Made by a program: the position numbers and the translations under genes
Notes under the pieces: model-generated
Told to the model about the DNA's origin: nothing
Seen by the model: the letters and a program-made list of their open reading frames with translations, nothing else
The model's database searches: none
Shown here: piece by piece, positions 30,837 to 40,065 of the stretch
Position numbering within the stretch: position 1 is the stretch's first letter
How the letters are laid out: each line of letters starts with the position of its first letter
From: Planctomycetota bacterium
GTDB taxonomy: Bacteria > Planctomycetota > Planctomycetia > JALXBF01
DNA: 45,352 nt
Reading direction: 5' to 3'
Assembly (NCBI GenBank): GCA_026991575.1
Contig: JALXBF010000139.1
Location: 1-45,352 of the forward strand

Positions 30837-33380
30837 CTAACTGTGGGTGTGCCTGCCAGTAGCCGAAGTGGCCGGCTGCGGCAGGTGCCGCAAGATGATC
30901 TCGACCAGACGAGCTCGGTTGATCGGTTTTGTGGCGTAGTCGTCACAGCCAGCGGCAATCACTCTGTCCCGCTCACCGGCCATTGCGTGCGCGGTGAGTG
31001 CGATGATGAGGCCGCGGTAGCCCTGCTGGCGCAGCGTGCGCGTCGCAGCGTATCCGTCCAGGACAGGCATCTGCATGTCCATCAGGATGACGTCGAAGGG
31101 GGAACCGGCGGCCGCGGCATCAAGCGCTGCCTGGACGCCGTCACGGCCATTGCAGCGGACGGTCACCTCGGCTCCCTCCTTCCGGAGGAAATGGGCGATT
31201 AGCTTCTGGTTGTCCTTGGCGTCATCAACTAGAAGCACCCGCACGCCCGCCAGCCGCTCGGCAGGGCTGGTCGTCGTGGCTGCTGCCGCTGGCGTCGCTG
31301 CCTTGGGTTGCGACCTGTTGGTCGGACCGTTCAGGTCTGTGACGGTCCGGTTGAGCTCCTCGGCGGTTATGGGGATGACCAGGCGGAAGCGGCTACCGTG
31401 CCCCGGCCGGGAATGGACCAGGAACAGGTTCCCCCCAAGAAGGCGGGCTAGACGGCGGCTGATGGCCAAGCCGAGCCCCGTGCCGCCGTAGCGCCGGGTC
31501 GTTGAGCTATCGGCCTGTGTGAACGGCTCGAAGAGCGCTTCGGCGCGGGCGGGGTCGATGCCGCAGCCGGTGTCTACGACGTCGAATTCCAGCTTTGGTT
31601 CCTGATCGGCAGCCCGCACGCGGATGACCAGCTCCACGTGACCCCGGTCGGTGAACTTGACCGCGTTGGCCAGCAGATTGATCAGGATCTGCCGGAGCCT
31701 GGTCGGGTCACTCTGAATCGTGGCCGGCACGGGTGATTCGAGTCGGATGCGGAAGCTGACCGGTTTGCCCCGCGTACGCACCTGTATCAGTGATTCGAGG
31801 TCGGCGCACAGATCTCGCAGGTCGCAGTGGGTGCGTTCCACTTCTAGCTTGCCCGCCTCGATCTTGGACAGGTCCAGGATGTCGTTGATGATGTGGAGTA
31901 GGTAGTTGCCGTTGCGCTGGATGATTTCCAGGGCTTCGTGCACGAAGTGGGGTGCTTCCTGGGTGCGGGCCCAGTCGAGCAGGACCTCCGCGTAGCCGAG
32001 CACGGCGGTCATCGGGGTACGCAGTTCGTGGCTCATGTTGGCAAGAAACTCGCTCTTGCTGCGGTCCGCCGCTTCTGCTGCCTGCTTGGCCGCTTCGAGT
32101 TCTCGATTGATGCGCACGAGCAGGTTCCGCTGACGCTCTAGCTTGGCCTGTTGCTGCCTCAACCGATGTGCCGTTTCCTCAGCCCGCCGTTTACTGGCAC
32201 GCAGTGCGCTCTCGATCCGGTCAGCGCGCCGCTCGAGCCGGCGCGCCAGCCAGGAAAAGCAGACGACGAGGACCGTTCCGATCAGTCCGGCTGCTACCCA
32301 GGCGCCGGCAAGCACGCGGTGGGAGTGGCTGCGGAGGCGTTTGGTGACGGCGTACGTAAGCTCGATGAGCTCCCGCTCTGCCGCGATCAGGCGGTTATTC
32401 AGCTGCACCAAATCGTCACTAAGGCGGCGGCCCATCTGTCCCAGCAGCAACCGCCGCTGGTGCGCTCGATAGAATCCGCCTTCGCCGAGCACCAGGGTCT
32501 GATGGTCCAGGTCGTCGTGTGCTCCTTTGCCGAAGAGCGTCTCTTGCAGCTGAGCGACACAACGAGCCAGGTGACCACCGTCCAATGCCGCATGCCGGAG
32601 CGCGGCCTGGTGCAGGCGGCGGAGTGACAGGCGGATTTCGTTGTCCTTAAGGTTGTCGAGGCCGGCGATGCTGGTTTCTGACTGCAGCTCCTGCACCATG
32701 ACTGCCAGGTCGGCCAGCTCACGGGCGGCCGAGACCACGGCCCGGTCCACGGGCAGGCCACCGATGATTTGCCTGGCGAGCTGCAGAGCCGCTTCGCCGT
32801 CAAGTGAGCGGAATGCTCGGATCTGAAGTGCCCGGCGGACGCGATGTTGGCCTTCCAGACGATGGGCGGCTTCCTTTGCCTGGCGTAGGGCCAGTTGCGT
32901 TTCCTTCCAGAGGCGTTGCCATGTTTGCTCGGCCTGCCGTGTCTCTGCGGCCCAGTCTTCGATACGGGTGCGCAGCCCGCCACAGAGGCTGAAAACGGCG
33001 GCCAGCGCACCGGCCCGGCGGGCGTGCGCCGTTTGCGGTGCTATGGCACGGATCTGAGCTGCCACTCGGTTCGTGTGGCGCGCCAACTTGCGAAACGGCT
33101 CCTCCAGATCGGCCGCCTCCCGCGGTTGGCGCAGCGTGTTAGCGGCGCGCAGCATGGCGACTTCGCGCCACGCGCGGGCTGCATCCAGCGAACGCATGAT
33201 GCGCCGCTCCAATTCCGCACTGCGGCGGTCCGTCTGCCAGACGATCACCACCCCGACGGAAATCGCAACCAGCGTCAGCGTTCCCGCAACGGTGCTAAGG
33301 GTGGCGAGCACGCGGAGCAGCCGGGAGATCGGCAATGCGCTCTGCGGCGCCTCGTACTCTTGCCGGCTCATCACTGCCAT
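30837..33380 (-). CDS. Hybrid sensor histidine kinase with large external helical domain (TorS-like layout)
   Basis: 847 residues. The ATG at 33380 and another three codons later (33371) are both possible; GGAG lies just upstream. Transmembrane helix 1 is about 20-48. A mostly helical domain of about 300 residues outside the membrane follows, then transmembrane helix 2 (about 356-380) and a coiled coil. HisKA has SEFLANMSHELRTPMTAVLGY (His451), and HATPase has INLLANAVKF, DTGCGI and GGTGLGLAI. A Pro/Ala/Thr linker leads to a C-terminal receiver with VLLVDDAKDNQ, Asp768 (VILMDMQMPVLDG) and Lys818. The gene start lies inside the end of the binding-protein gene (86-base overlap), so the external domain probably senses that protein. 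No separate Hpt or regulator gene is next to it. Confidence 0.92.
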   Translation of the reverse strand: MAVMSRQEYEAPQSALPISRLLRVLATLSTVAGTLTLVAISVGVVIVWQTDRRSAELERRIMRSLDAARAWREVAMLRAANTLRQPREAADLEEPFRKLARHTNRVAAQIRAIAPQTAHARRAGALAAVFSLCGGLRTRIEDWAAETRQAEQTWQRLWKETQLALRQAKEAAHRLEGQHRVRRALQIRAFRSLDGEAALQLARQIIGGLPVDRAVVSAARELADLAVMVQELQSETSIAGLDNLKDNEIRLSLRRLHQAALRHAALDGGHLARCVAQLQETLFGKGAHDDLDHQTLVLGEGGFYRAHQRRLLLGQMGRRLSDDLVQLNNRLIAAERELIELTYAVTKRLRSHSHRVLAGAWVAAGLIGTVLVVCFSWLARRLERRADRIESALRASKRRAEETAHRLRQQQAKLERQRNLLVRINRELEAAKQAAEAADRSKSEFLANMSHELRTPMTAVLGYAEVLLDWARTQEAPHFVHEALEIIQRNGNYLLHIINDILDLSKIEAGKLEVERTHCDLRDLCADLESLIQVRTRGKPVSFRIRLESPVPATIQSDPTRLRQILINLLANAVKFTDRGHVELVIRVRAADQEPKLEFDVVDTGCGIDPARAEALFEPFTQADSSTTRRYGGTGLGLAISRRLARLLGGNLFLVHSRPGHGSRFRLVIPITAEELNRTVTDLNGPTNRSQPKAATPAAAATTTSPAERLAGVRVLLVDDAKDNQKLIAHFLRKEGAEVTVRCNGRDGVQAALDAAAAGSPFDVILMDMQMPVLDGYAATRTLRQQGYRGLIIALTAHAMAGERDRVIAAGCDDYATKPINRARLVEIILRHLPQPATSATGRHTHS

Positions 33381-34593
33381 CGCTCCAAGGCCGTTGTTTC
33401 GCCAGCTCTCGCCACTCGAACGGCACGAGCCTGCCGGCGCGAATCACGGTGGGCCAGACCGCGTCACAAGCCTGGTGGTCCTCCGGGCCGAGCGTTAACG
33501 GAACGCCCAGCCCGAGGTCAAATTGGCCGAGGTTTTCCAACGCCCGAACGACCCCCTCTCGCGTGGGCGTGCCCCGGTGCCGTGATAGAGCTTCAATCAG
33601 AATCCGCCCAACGATGTAGCCTTCCAGCGAAACGAACGTCGGTTCCAGCTCCGGCGCATACGCTTCGAGCGCCCGGCGATAGTCCCGCACGATCGGTAGA
33701 TCAGCCGCCACATGGGGCACCACCTGCGTAACGATGACCCCATCGCCTTCCGGACCAAGCTCGCGCGCCAGTGCCGTACTGCCCACGAAGGACACGTTCA
33801 AGAACGTAGCCGTGATGCCATGGCGTCGGGCCAGGCGAATGAACCGCGCACACGGCTTGTAAGCCCCGACCATGATCACTGCCTTGACCGGGCGGTCCCA
33901 CATCAGCAGATCCGCCAGGGCGTTTTCGACCGCAATCGTGTTCCGTTCGTAGCGAACGTGTAGTACGTCAGCGGGATTGCGGAGGCCGTACCGCTTCAGC
34001 GCCGCAATGCCACCCGCGAAGCCAGCATCGCCGTAGGCATCCCGCTGAGTGAAAAAGGCGATCTCCTCCGGTGCGACACCACCGTATGTGACCAGGGCGT
34101 CCACCATCGCGGCGGTTTCCTGGGCGTAGCTTGCGCGGAAGTTGATGACATAACGCTCCGGCGGTCGCTTGCGCAAGATGCCCGCGCCGGTAAACGCACC
34201 GAAGAACGGCGTGCCACTCTCGCGCACCAGGGGCAGGGCCGCGACGGCAGTCGGCGTGCCCACATTGCCCACCAGCGCCAGGACCCGTTCCTCGTAGATC
34301 AGCCGCCAGACATTCGGGCCGGTCAGCGTCGGTTCATAGCGATCATCCAGTGCGATCAGCCGCAGTGGACGGCCCCGGATGCCGCCGCGACGGTTGCACT
34401 CCTGGAACGCTGCCAGCACACCGGCCCGCATGTCGCGCCCCAGTGCCGCCGCCGGCCCGGTGAGGGCTGTGGACATGCCGAAGAGTAGAGGGGGCTTGTC
34501 CGCTGGCTTGGTGCGCCGTGGCGAAGGGATGGCCGCGCACGAAATCACCATAACGACCAGCCACACGCCTGGGCCGTCAAAGACCCTGTTCAT
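33295..34593 (-). CDS. Periplasmic ligand-binding protein (branched-chain amino acid/LivJ-type)
   Basis: 432 residues from the ATG at 34593 (GAGGAG upstream); the frame continues upstream without a site. A short hydrophobic segment ends in LVVMVISCAAIP, so it may be a lipoprotein with the Cys of VISC. The mature part reads LLFGMSTALTGPAAALGRDMRAG, AFQECNRRGGIRGRPLRLIALDDRYEP, VLALVGNVGTPTAVAALPL and TPFFGAFTGAGILR: the Peripla_BP_6 fold of amino acid-binding proteins. No ABC permease or ATPase genes are near. Instead its 3' end overlaps a hybrid sensor kinase by 86 bases, so it is more likely a signal receptor for that kinase than a transporter component (inference). The ligand is unknown. 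Confidence 0.85.
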   Translation of the reverse strand: MNRVFDGPGVWLVVMVISCAAIPSPRRTKPADKPPLLFGMSTALTGPAAALGRDMRAGVLAAFQECNRRGGIRGRPLRLIALDDRYEPTLTGPNVWRLIYEERVLALVGNVGTPTAVAALPLVRESGTPFFGAFTGAGILRKRPPERYVINFRASYAQETAAMVDALVTYGGVAPEEIAFFTQRDAYGDAGFAGGIAALKRYGLRNPADVLHVRYERNTIAVENALADLLMWDRPVKAVIMVGAYKPCARFIRLARRHGITATFLNVSFVGSTALARELGPEGDGVIVTQVVPHVAADLPIVRDYRRALEAYAPELEPTFVSLEGYIVGRILIEALSRHRGTPTREGVVRALENLGQFDLGLGVPLTLGPEDHQACDAVWPTVIRAGRLVPFEWRELAKQRPWSDGSDEPARVRGAAERIADLPAAPRARHP

Positions 34594-34750
34594 TACCAAG
34601 AACTCCTCTGTCGTTGTCGCGCCCGGGAGGGCTTTGAACGGTGGGTGGCCTTGGTCGGGAGGGCAGCGGTCTGCGGTGCTCGACCGCTGCTTCTGGCCTT
34701 TGCTCAACGAGTAGCTCACAAAGAGATGAACGTCAAACCATGCTAATGGG

Positions 34751-35896
34751 TTACGTCACATCCTCGGCGCTCAGGGCGTCCGCGAGCGCCTGGGCGAGAC
34801 GATCGAGTTGGTCGTCGGTGTGATCGGCGTGAATGGAGATGCGCAACCGAGCAGTGCCCGGCGGTACCGTTGGCGGTCGGATGGCCCGCACGTCGAAGCC
34901 CAGGGACTGCAACCGCTGCGCGACTCGAACCGTGCGGTCGTCGCTTCCGATGACGACTGGCACGATGTAGTGCTCACCCAGTGGCGTGATGCCTGCCTCC
35001 GCCAGCCTGGCGCGAAATCGTGCCGCGTTGCGGTGAAGCCGCTGCCGACGCTCTTCGCCCCGGCTCACCTGGGGCAGCCGATAGAGCCAGGCCGCGACCG
35101 CAGCCGGAGGCAGTGCGGTGGTAAAGATCAAGTGGCGGCAGCGATTGATCAGGTAGTCGCGGAGCAGGTCGGAGCAGCAGATATACGCCCCACAGCATGC
35201 AAGCGCCTTGCCGCCGGTGTGCACCGTTGCGAGCACGCGCCCACGTAGGCCAGCGGCGTCGACCAGCCCGCTGCCGTTGGGACCGAAGCAGCCGGTGGCA
35301 TGCGCTTCGTCAACGATCAGCGCTGCCTCGTAGCGATCTGCCAGCTCGGCCAACGCTCCCAGCGGGGCTGTGTCGCCCGTCATGCTGAAGAGACTTTCCG
35401 TGACGATGAACAGCGCCGTGTCCCGTTTGCGAGCGGCAGCTGCTGCGCGCAGCCCCTCCTCGAGGTGGTCCAGGTCGTTGTGGCGGAAGACGAATCGTTC
35501 TCCCTTTGCGAGCCGCAGGCCGTCGATGATGGACGCGTGGTTGAATTCGTCAGAAGCTACCCAGTCCCCACGCCGCACAAGCGTGGACAATAGACCTTCG
35601 TTGGCCACGTAGCCTGAATTCATTAGCAGCGCAGCCGGCGCCCCATGCCAGTTGGCCAGTGCCGTCTCGGCAGCTTCGTATTGTTCCCGGTGGCCCCGTA
35701 GCAGGCGGGACGCCATGCCGCTCCACAGCCGAAACGCCACCTCATCGGCCAAGGGCACTGGCACCGGTTCGGCACCGAAGCCGAGGTAATCATTCGAGGT
35801 GAAGTCGATGCCGCGGGGCAGCGACAAAGTGCGTCGCCTGCCAAGACGCGCCAGCATGGCTAACTCGCGACGCCACCGCTCTTGCAGCCGCTGCAT
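34751..35896 (-). CDS. bioF: 8-amino-7-oxononanoate synthase
   Basis: 381 residues; GAGGGCAGAGC precedes the ATG and the gene starts nine bases after bioB. Fold-type I PLP enzyme of the alpha-oxoamine synthase family: IDFTSNDYLGFG at the N-terminus, SRLLRGHREQYEAAETALA, LMNSGYVANEG, DEFNHASIIDG, ALIVDEAHATGCFGPNGSG with Asp196 and His199, and the Schiff-base Lys230 in TVHTGGKALACCGAY. The Lys context (HTGGKA) differs from the usual GTxGKA. It condenses pimeloyl thioester with alanine, the first ring-forming step of biotin synthesis. KBL (2-amino-3-ketobutyrate ligase) is the main alternative; the bioB partner argues for bioF. Confidence 0.9.
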   Translation of the reverse strand: MQRLQERWRRELAMLARLGRRRTLSLPRGIDFTSNDYLGFGAEPVPVPLADEVAFRLWSGMASRLLRGHREQYEAAETALANWHGAPAALLMNSGYVANEGLLSTLVRRGDWVASDEFNHASIIDGLRLAKGERFVFRHNDLDHLEEGLRAAAAARKRDTALFIVTESLFSMTGDTAPLGALAELADRYEAALIVDEAHATGCFGPNGSGLVDAAGLRGRVLATVHTGGKALACCGAYICCSDLLRDYLINRCRHLIFTTALPPAAVAAWLYRLPQVSRGEERRQRLHRNAARFRARLAEAGITPLGEHYIVPVVIGSDDRTVRVAQRLQSLGFDVRAIRPPTVPPGTARLRISIHADHTDDQLDRLAQALADALSAEDVT

Positions 35897-35905
35897 GCTC
35901 TGCCC

Positions 35906-36835
35906 TCAGCTCAGCGGCACCCCCAGTTCGCGCAGCAAACGGGCGTCCTCGCTCTCGTCCGGATTCGGAGCCGTCAGCAGTTTGTCCCCGTAGAAGATCG
36001 AGTTCGCGCCGGCCAGGAAACAGAGCACCTGCAGCTCTTTGCTCATGTTGGTTCGCCCCGCACTTAGCCGCACGCGACTCTTTGGGAACATGATCCGCGT
36101 CGTGGCGATCAGACGGACCAGTTCCAGCGGGTCCACCGGGGGGGCGTCTGCCAGCGGCGTTCCGGGAATGGGCACCAAGCAGTTGATCGGGATGCTCTCC
36201 GGCGGGACCTCCAGCTTGCTGAGCTCCTCCAACAGCCGCAGGCGGTCGTCCACCGACTCGCCCATCCCGATGATGCCGCCGCAACAGATGGCGATGCCGG
36301 CACGTGCGACGGCTCTTAGCGTGCGGAGCCGGTCCTCATAGCTTCTGGTCGTGATGATCCGACTGTAGAACTCGGGCGACGTATCCAGGTTGTGGTTGTA
36401 CGCCGTCAGGCCAGCGTCCTTCAGTCGCCGTGCCTGCTCCTCGGTCAGCATTCCCAGTGTGACGCAGACCTCCATCCCGAGCGCGGCGACCTGCCGAACC
36501 ATTTCCAAAACCGCCTCGAACTGAGGACCCTCACGAACCTCACGCCACGCTGCTCCCATACAGAACCGCGTTGCGCCACGCTCCTTGGCGGCCCGCGCCC
36601 GTGCGACCACGTCGGCCACGTCCATCAACGGGGTCGCCCTGATGCCGGTCTCGTACCGAGCACTCTGGGCACAGTAAGCACAATCCTCCGGACAGCCCCC
36701 AGTCTTGATACTCAGTAGCGTGCACCGCTGGATGTCGCGGGGATCATGGTGCTGTCGGAACACACGATGAGCTTCGTAGACGAGGTCCAACAGCGGGCGG
36801 TTGTAGACGGAACGGATGCGGTCAAGGGTCCACAT
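35906..36835 (-). CDS. bioB: Biotin synthase
   Basis: 309 residues from the ATG at 36835 (AGAGAG upstream). The radical SAM motif is GGCPEDCAYCAQSARY (CxxxCxxC). The [2Fe-2S] cluster ligands are in FCMGAAWRE, EVCVTLGML and the Asn-rich AYNHNLDTSPEFY. The final Arg ligand lies in RLSAGRTNMS, and CFLAGANSIFYGDKLLTAPN is typical. It inserts sulfur into dethiobiotin, the last step of biotin synthesis. Here bioB precedes bioF, and the fused bioD-bioA gene is 4 kb away on the other strand. The upstream neighbour on the same strand is purB, 78 bases away. Confidence 0.96.
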   Translation of the reverse strand: MWTLDRIRSVYNRPLLDLVYEAHRVFRQHHDPRDIQRCTLLSIKTGGCPEDCAYCAQSARYETGIRATPLMDVADVVARARAAKERGATRFCMGAAWREVREGPQFEAVLEMVRQVAALGMEVCVTLGMLTEEQARRLKDAGLTAYNHNLDTSPEFYSRIITTRSYEDRLRTLRAVARAGIAICCGGIIGMGESVDDRLRLLEELSKLEVPPESIPINCLVPIPGTPLADAPPVDPLELVRLIATTRIMFPKSRVRLSAGRTNMSKELQVLCFLAGANSIFYGDKLLTAPNPDESEDARLLRELGVPLS

Positions 36836-36913
36836 CGATTGCTCTCTGACACGAGGTTTCCTGGTCACTCGCGTTGCTGTTCCGCAGCCCAAGGCCGGTG
36901 CGCCACCGACCGA

Positions 36914-38335
36914 TCACACCTCCACAGGACTGTCTTCCTCACCCAGTGACGGTGCGTACCGCCGCCGCATCGGCTCGACGTACGCCTGCACAAATTCGTC
37001 GACCTGCTGCGGGGCTCGCCCCACATGCTGGCGCGGGTCTAGCAGCCGATCCCAGTCCAGGCCGGCAAAGAGCGGGTCCTGCTGCAGACGCTCGATGAGA
37101 TCGTTACCGTCTTGGCCGGCTCTCTGTGCCGCGGCGACCTCCATAGCCGCTCGGCGGAGCTTCTCGTGCACCTCCTGCCGGTCTGCCCCGGCTTTCACAG
37201 CAGCCATCATGATCGCCTCGGTGATGAGGAATGGTAACTCAGCAGCCAGGTTGGCACGCACCACGGCCTCGTTCACCTGCAGGCCAGCCACGATGGTGAG
37301 CAGCAGCCGCAGGATGGCATCGGCAGCAAGGAACGCTTCAGGTAGCACGATCCTGCGGACCGCCGAATCGTCCAACGACCGCTCCAGCCACTGGTTCGCC
37401 GCCGTGTGCCGCAGCGTGTCGGGCAGTTCGAACAAGTAGCGAGCGAGCGAGCAGATCCGCTCGGAACGCATTGGGTTCCGTTTGTAGGGCATGGCCGATG
37501 AGCCGATCTGACGCTCGCCCCACGGTTCCTCCAGCTCGCGACGACTGGCCAGCAGACGCAGATCCACTGCGAACTTGTGCGCCGACGTAGCGATGCTGGC
37601 CAACAGCTCCAGCAGTGCTAGATCTGTCTTGCGCGGGTAGGTCTGGCCGGTTACGGGGAAGGTCTGGCGAAAGCCGAGCTTCGCGGCAACCAATTCATCA
37701 AGTTGCCGGACCTTGTCGTGATCTCCCTCGAACAGTGTGAGGTAGCTAGCCTGGGTGCCCGTTGCCCCCTTTGCGCCACGGCACCGCATGCCATCCAGAA
37801 ACGTTTCCAACCGACGAAGGTCCTCCAGAAAGTCCCAGCACCACAGCGTTGCTCTCTTGCCCACGGTGGTGGGCTGGGCCGGTTGCAGGTGGGTCCAACC
37901 CAGGCAAGGTAAGTCACGATACTGCTGGGCGAACCGGGCCAGGCGGTCGATAGCGCGGACGAGGCGGTCTCGGAGAAGCCGCAGCGCGTCGCGCACGAGG
38001 ATCAGGTCGGCGTTGTCCGTGACGAATGCACTGGTGGCGCCCAGGTGGATGATCGGCTTTGCCCTGGGACACTGCTCACCGTAAGCGTGCACGTGTGCCA
38101 TGACGTCGTGGCGGAACTGCCGTTCCAGCTCCGCGGCGCGCTCTAGGTTCAGGTCGTCGACATGGGCACGGAGCTCTTGGAGCTGTTCCTCATCGATCGG
38201 GAGACCAAGTTCGTGTTCGGCCTCGGCCAGAGCTAGCCAAACGCGACGCCAGGTGCGGTAACGTCGTTCGTCGGACCAAAGCTCGATCATTTCCTTGCTG
38301 GCGTACCGCACAGCAAGGGGGTGTCGAAAGGCCAT
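36914..38335 (-). CDS. purB: Adenylosuccinate lyase, eukaryote-like form
   Basis: 473 residues from the ATG at 38335; the frame upstream has no site. Signature SSAMPYKRNPMRSERICSLA contains the mobile catalytic loop Ser. The catalytic His lies in LGWTHLQPAQPTTVGKR. The N-terminus (PLAVRYASKEM, RTWRRVWLALAEAEHELGLP, FRHDVMAHVHAYGEQCP, IHLGATSAFVTDNADL) and KGTTGTQAS-like KGATGTQASYLTLFEGD match, as I recall it, the animal ADSL sequence far better than the short Bacillus type, which reads SSAMPHKRNP. It acts twice in purine synthesis, on SAICAR and adenylosuccinate. It lies between rpsI (89 bases upstream) and bioB. Confidence 0.94.
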   Translation of the reverse strand: MAFRHPLAVRYASKEMIELWSDERRYRTWRRVWLALAEAEHELGLPIDEEQLQELRAHVDDLNLERAAELERQFRHDVMAHVHAYGEQCPRAKPIIHLGATSAFVTDNADLILVRDALRLLRDRLVRAIDRLARFAQQYRDLPCLGWTHLQPAQPTTVGKRATLWCWDFLEDLRRLETFLDGMRCRGAKGATGTQASYLTLFEGDHDKVRQLDELVAAKLGFRQTFPVTGQTYPRKTDLALLELLASIATSAHKFAVDLRLLASRRELEEPWGERQIGSSAMPYKRNPMRSERICSLARYLFELPDTLRHTAANQWLERSLDDSAVRRIVLPEAFLAADAILRLLLTIVAGLQVNEAVVRANLAAELPFLITEAIMMAAVKAGADRQEVHEKLRRAAMEVAAAQRAGQDGNDLIERLQQDPLFAGLDWDRLLDPRQHVGRAPQQVDEFVQAYVEPMRRRYAPSLGEEDSPVEV

Positions 38336-38424
38336 GGCCGGCGATTCCCACCGTGAGTAAGCCGTTGCGATGCGGCGACCGCGCGCGGGCAAGCCAACCG
38401 ACGAAGACCGTCGTCCGGAAAGGG

Positions 38425-38949
38425 TTAACGCTTGGAGAACTGGAAGCTCCGGCGAGCCTTGCGCTTGCCATACTTCTTCCGTTCTACCATGCGCGGATCA
38501 CGCGTCAGGAAGCCGTGTTCGCGGAGTTCGGGTTCCAGCTCCGGCCGCATGTTGCGGATAGCCCGGGCTAACCCCATTAGCACCGCACCGGCCTGGCCCG
38601 TCAGGCCACCGCCCCGGACGTTGACAAAGACATCGACTTTGCCTTCAAGATTCGTGACCTTCAACGGCAGGTAACACTGCAACTGCCAACGAAGGTCAGG
38701 AAAGTAGTCCGGTACTTCACGACCGTTGACCAGGAATACGCCGGTGCCCTCGCGGATGCGCACGCGCGCGGTGGACGTCTTCCGGCGACCGGTACCCCAG
38801 AAGTAACCGTTGACTGGACCGACCGGCTCCAGGCGCCGCTGTTGCTCAGGTGCCGTCGCGACACCAGTCGCACTACGGTCCGTTGCGTCAGCCTGCTCGC
38901 CGCCGCCTTCGGTTGCAGCTGCTTGCTTCAGTTCCTCTGCGTCGCTCAT
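38425..38949 (-). CDS. rpsI: 30S ribosomal protein S9
   Basis: 174 residues. The conserved S9 part begins at about residue 47: GYFWGTGRRKTSTARVRI, then GTGVFLVNGREVPDYFP, VNVRGGGLTGQAGAVLMGLARAI, and the C-terminal tail DPRMVERKKYGKRKARRSFQFSKR, whose last Lys-Arg reach the P-site tRNA. The N-terminal 45 residues (Ala, Glu, Gln and Thr rich) are an extension over the usual 130-residue protein. It follows rplM by 61 bases, the usual bacterial order. Confidence 0.97.
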   Translation of the reverse strand: MSDAEELKQAAATEGGGEQADATDRSATGVATAPEQQRRLEPVGPVNGYFWGTGRRKTSTARVRIREGTGVFLVNGREVPDYFPDLRWQLQCYLPLKVTNLEGKVDVFVNVRGGGLTGQAGAVLMGLARAIRNMRPELEPELREHGFLTRDPRMVERKKYGKRKARRSFQFSKR

Positions 38950-39010
38950 GGTCTTGTCTGCTTCCGCACAAGCCTCACGCTCGACCGTGCCACCGCACCG
39001 TCAGCACTGC

Positions 39011-39472
39011 CTATTGCCGTCGGGCGTCGATTTCCAGCGGTTCTGGCTGCTGCGCTGCGTGCGGGTGATTCGGGCCAGCATAGACCTTCAACCGCTGGAA
39101 CATCCGCCGGGCAAGACGGTTCTTGGGCAGCATCCGCTTAACGGCCAGGCGAAGAATCTCTTCCGGCTTCCTCTCCAGCATCCGCTTGGCCGGCGTCTCG
39201 ATCAATCCGCCCGGGTAACCGGTGTACCTCTTATACACCTTTTGCTCCCACTTCCGGCCCGTAAACACCACCTTCTCGGCGTTGACCACGATGACATAGT
39301 CGCCGCTGTCGGCATGGGGCGTGTAGTCCGGCTTGTGCTTGCCCATCAAGATGCGGGCAATCTGAGCGGCCAGACGACCAACGACCTGGCCGGTGCCGTC
39401 CACGACGTACCAACGGCGCCGGACCTCGCCCGGCTTGGCCATCGTTGTCTTCGGGATCAGAAGGGGTTGCAT
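39011..39472 (-). CDS. rplM: 50S ribosomal protein L13
   Basis: 153 residues from the ATG at 39472 (GGTGGAG upstream, promoter just before it). A second ATG ten codons in (39442) is possible. A longer open frame to 39766 runs through the promoter and reads as Arg/Pro-rich noise. Conserved parts are [59 protein letters not shown] and [34 protein letters not shown]. First gene of the run rplM-rpsI-purB-bioB-bioF. Confidence 0.97.
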   Translation of the reverse strand: MQPLLIPKTTMAKPGEVRRRWYVVDGTGQVVGRLAAQIARILMGKHKPDYTPHADSGDYVIVVNAEKVVFTGRKWEQKVYKRYTGYPGGLIETPAKRMLERKPEEILRLAVKRMLPKNRLARRMFQRLKVYAGPNHPHAAQQPEPLEIDARRQ

Positions 39473-39519
39473 GCCAGAGTGACTCCACCGGGAGGTTCGC
39501 AGCTCCTGCAGGTCATAGG

Positions 39520-39547
39520 ATTCTAGGTATGCCTTCCGCGCCGTCAA
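39520..39547 (-). promoter_or_regulatory. Sigma70-type promoter of rplM-rpsI
   Basis: Minus strand: TTGACG (39547-39542), 16-base spacer, TAGAAT (39525-39520). Transcription would start near 39513, about 40 bases before the rplM ATG. The 16-base spacing equals that of the sigma factor promoter at 25388-25415. Confidence 0.65.
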
Positions 39548-40065
39548 GGCCGCTGCCCTGCTGGTCCGCTGACGGCGGACTCGGCTTGCCTGCGCCGGCT
39601 TACGGAGCAGGGCACTGCGAGGTGCGGTGCGGCGTCGGGGCAAGGGCTCCCGCCGCGGGCACGTGCATGGGCTAGGCCGGACCGCGCTTACGGACGACGA
39701 TGGCCACGGCGGTCCCGACCGTTGTGACAGGTTGCGTTCTTCTGGGGCGTCGCGCCGTTTGCCCAACGACGTTGCCTAAGCTCGCTGCTCCAGCCAGCGG
39801 CACAACTCGGGCGCGTCGGCTTGCTGGAACCGTTCCAGCACCTCTCCGGGAAGTTACCGAGAGCCCGTCGCCAGAATGGTTTGATCGCGGCGATTTCGCC
39901 TGCTCGAAACGGTCATGCGTGCGGTAAGTGGCGGCGTCAGGCGGCTGTTACAACGCAGGCGGGCGAACCGCCTATCATGAGCCCCATGGGCGTTGGCCTA
40001 CTGGCTGACGGCGTACCACCAGGACCCATTGGCGATAAGCCGGTGGCCACGGTGAGCTGACAACC
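39548..40065. other. Gene-free gap between rplM promoter and bioDA
   Basis: About 520 bases. Open frames here are short and lack family features. I see no BirA operator-like inverted repeat, no riboswitch and no convincing promoter for the downstream biotin gene, only a GGTGAG ribosome site just before its ATG. Confidence 0.5.

Noticed and set aside
39473-39766. 98-residue upstream extension of L13
   Set aside because: It would run through the promoter at 39520-39547 and is Arg/Pro-rich without similarity to L13.
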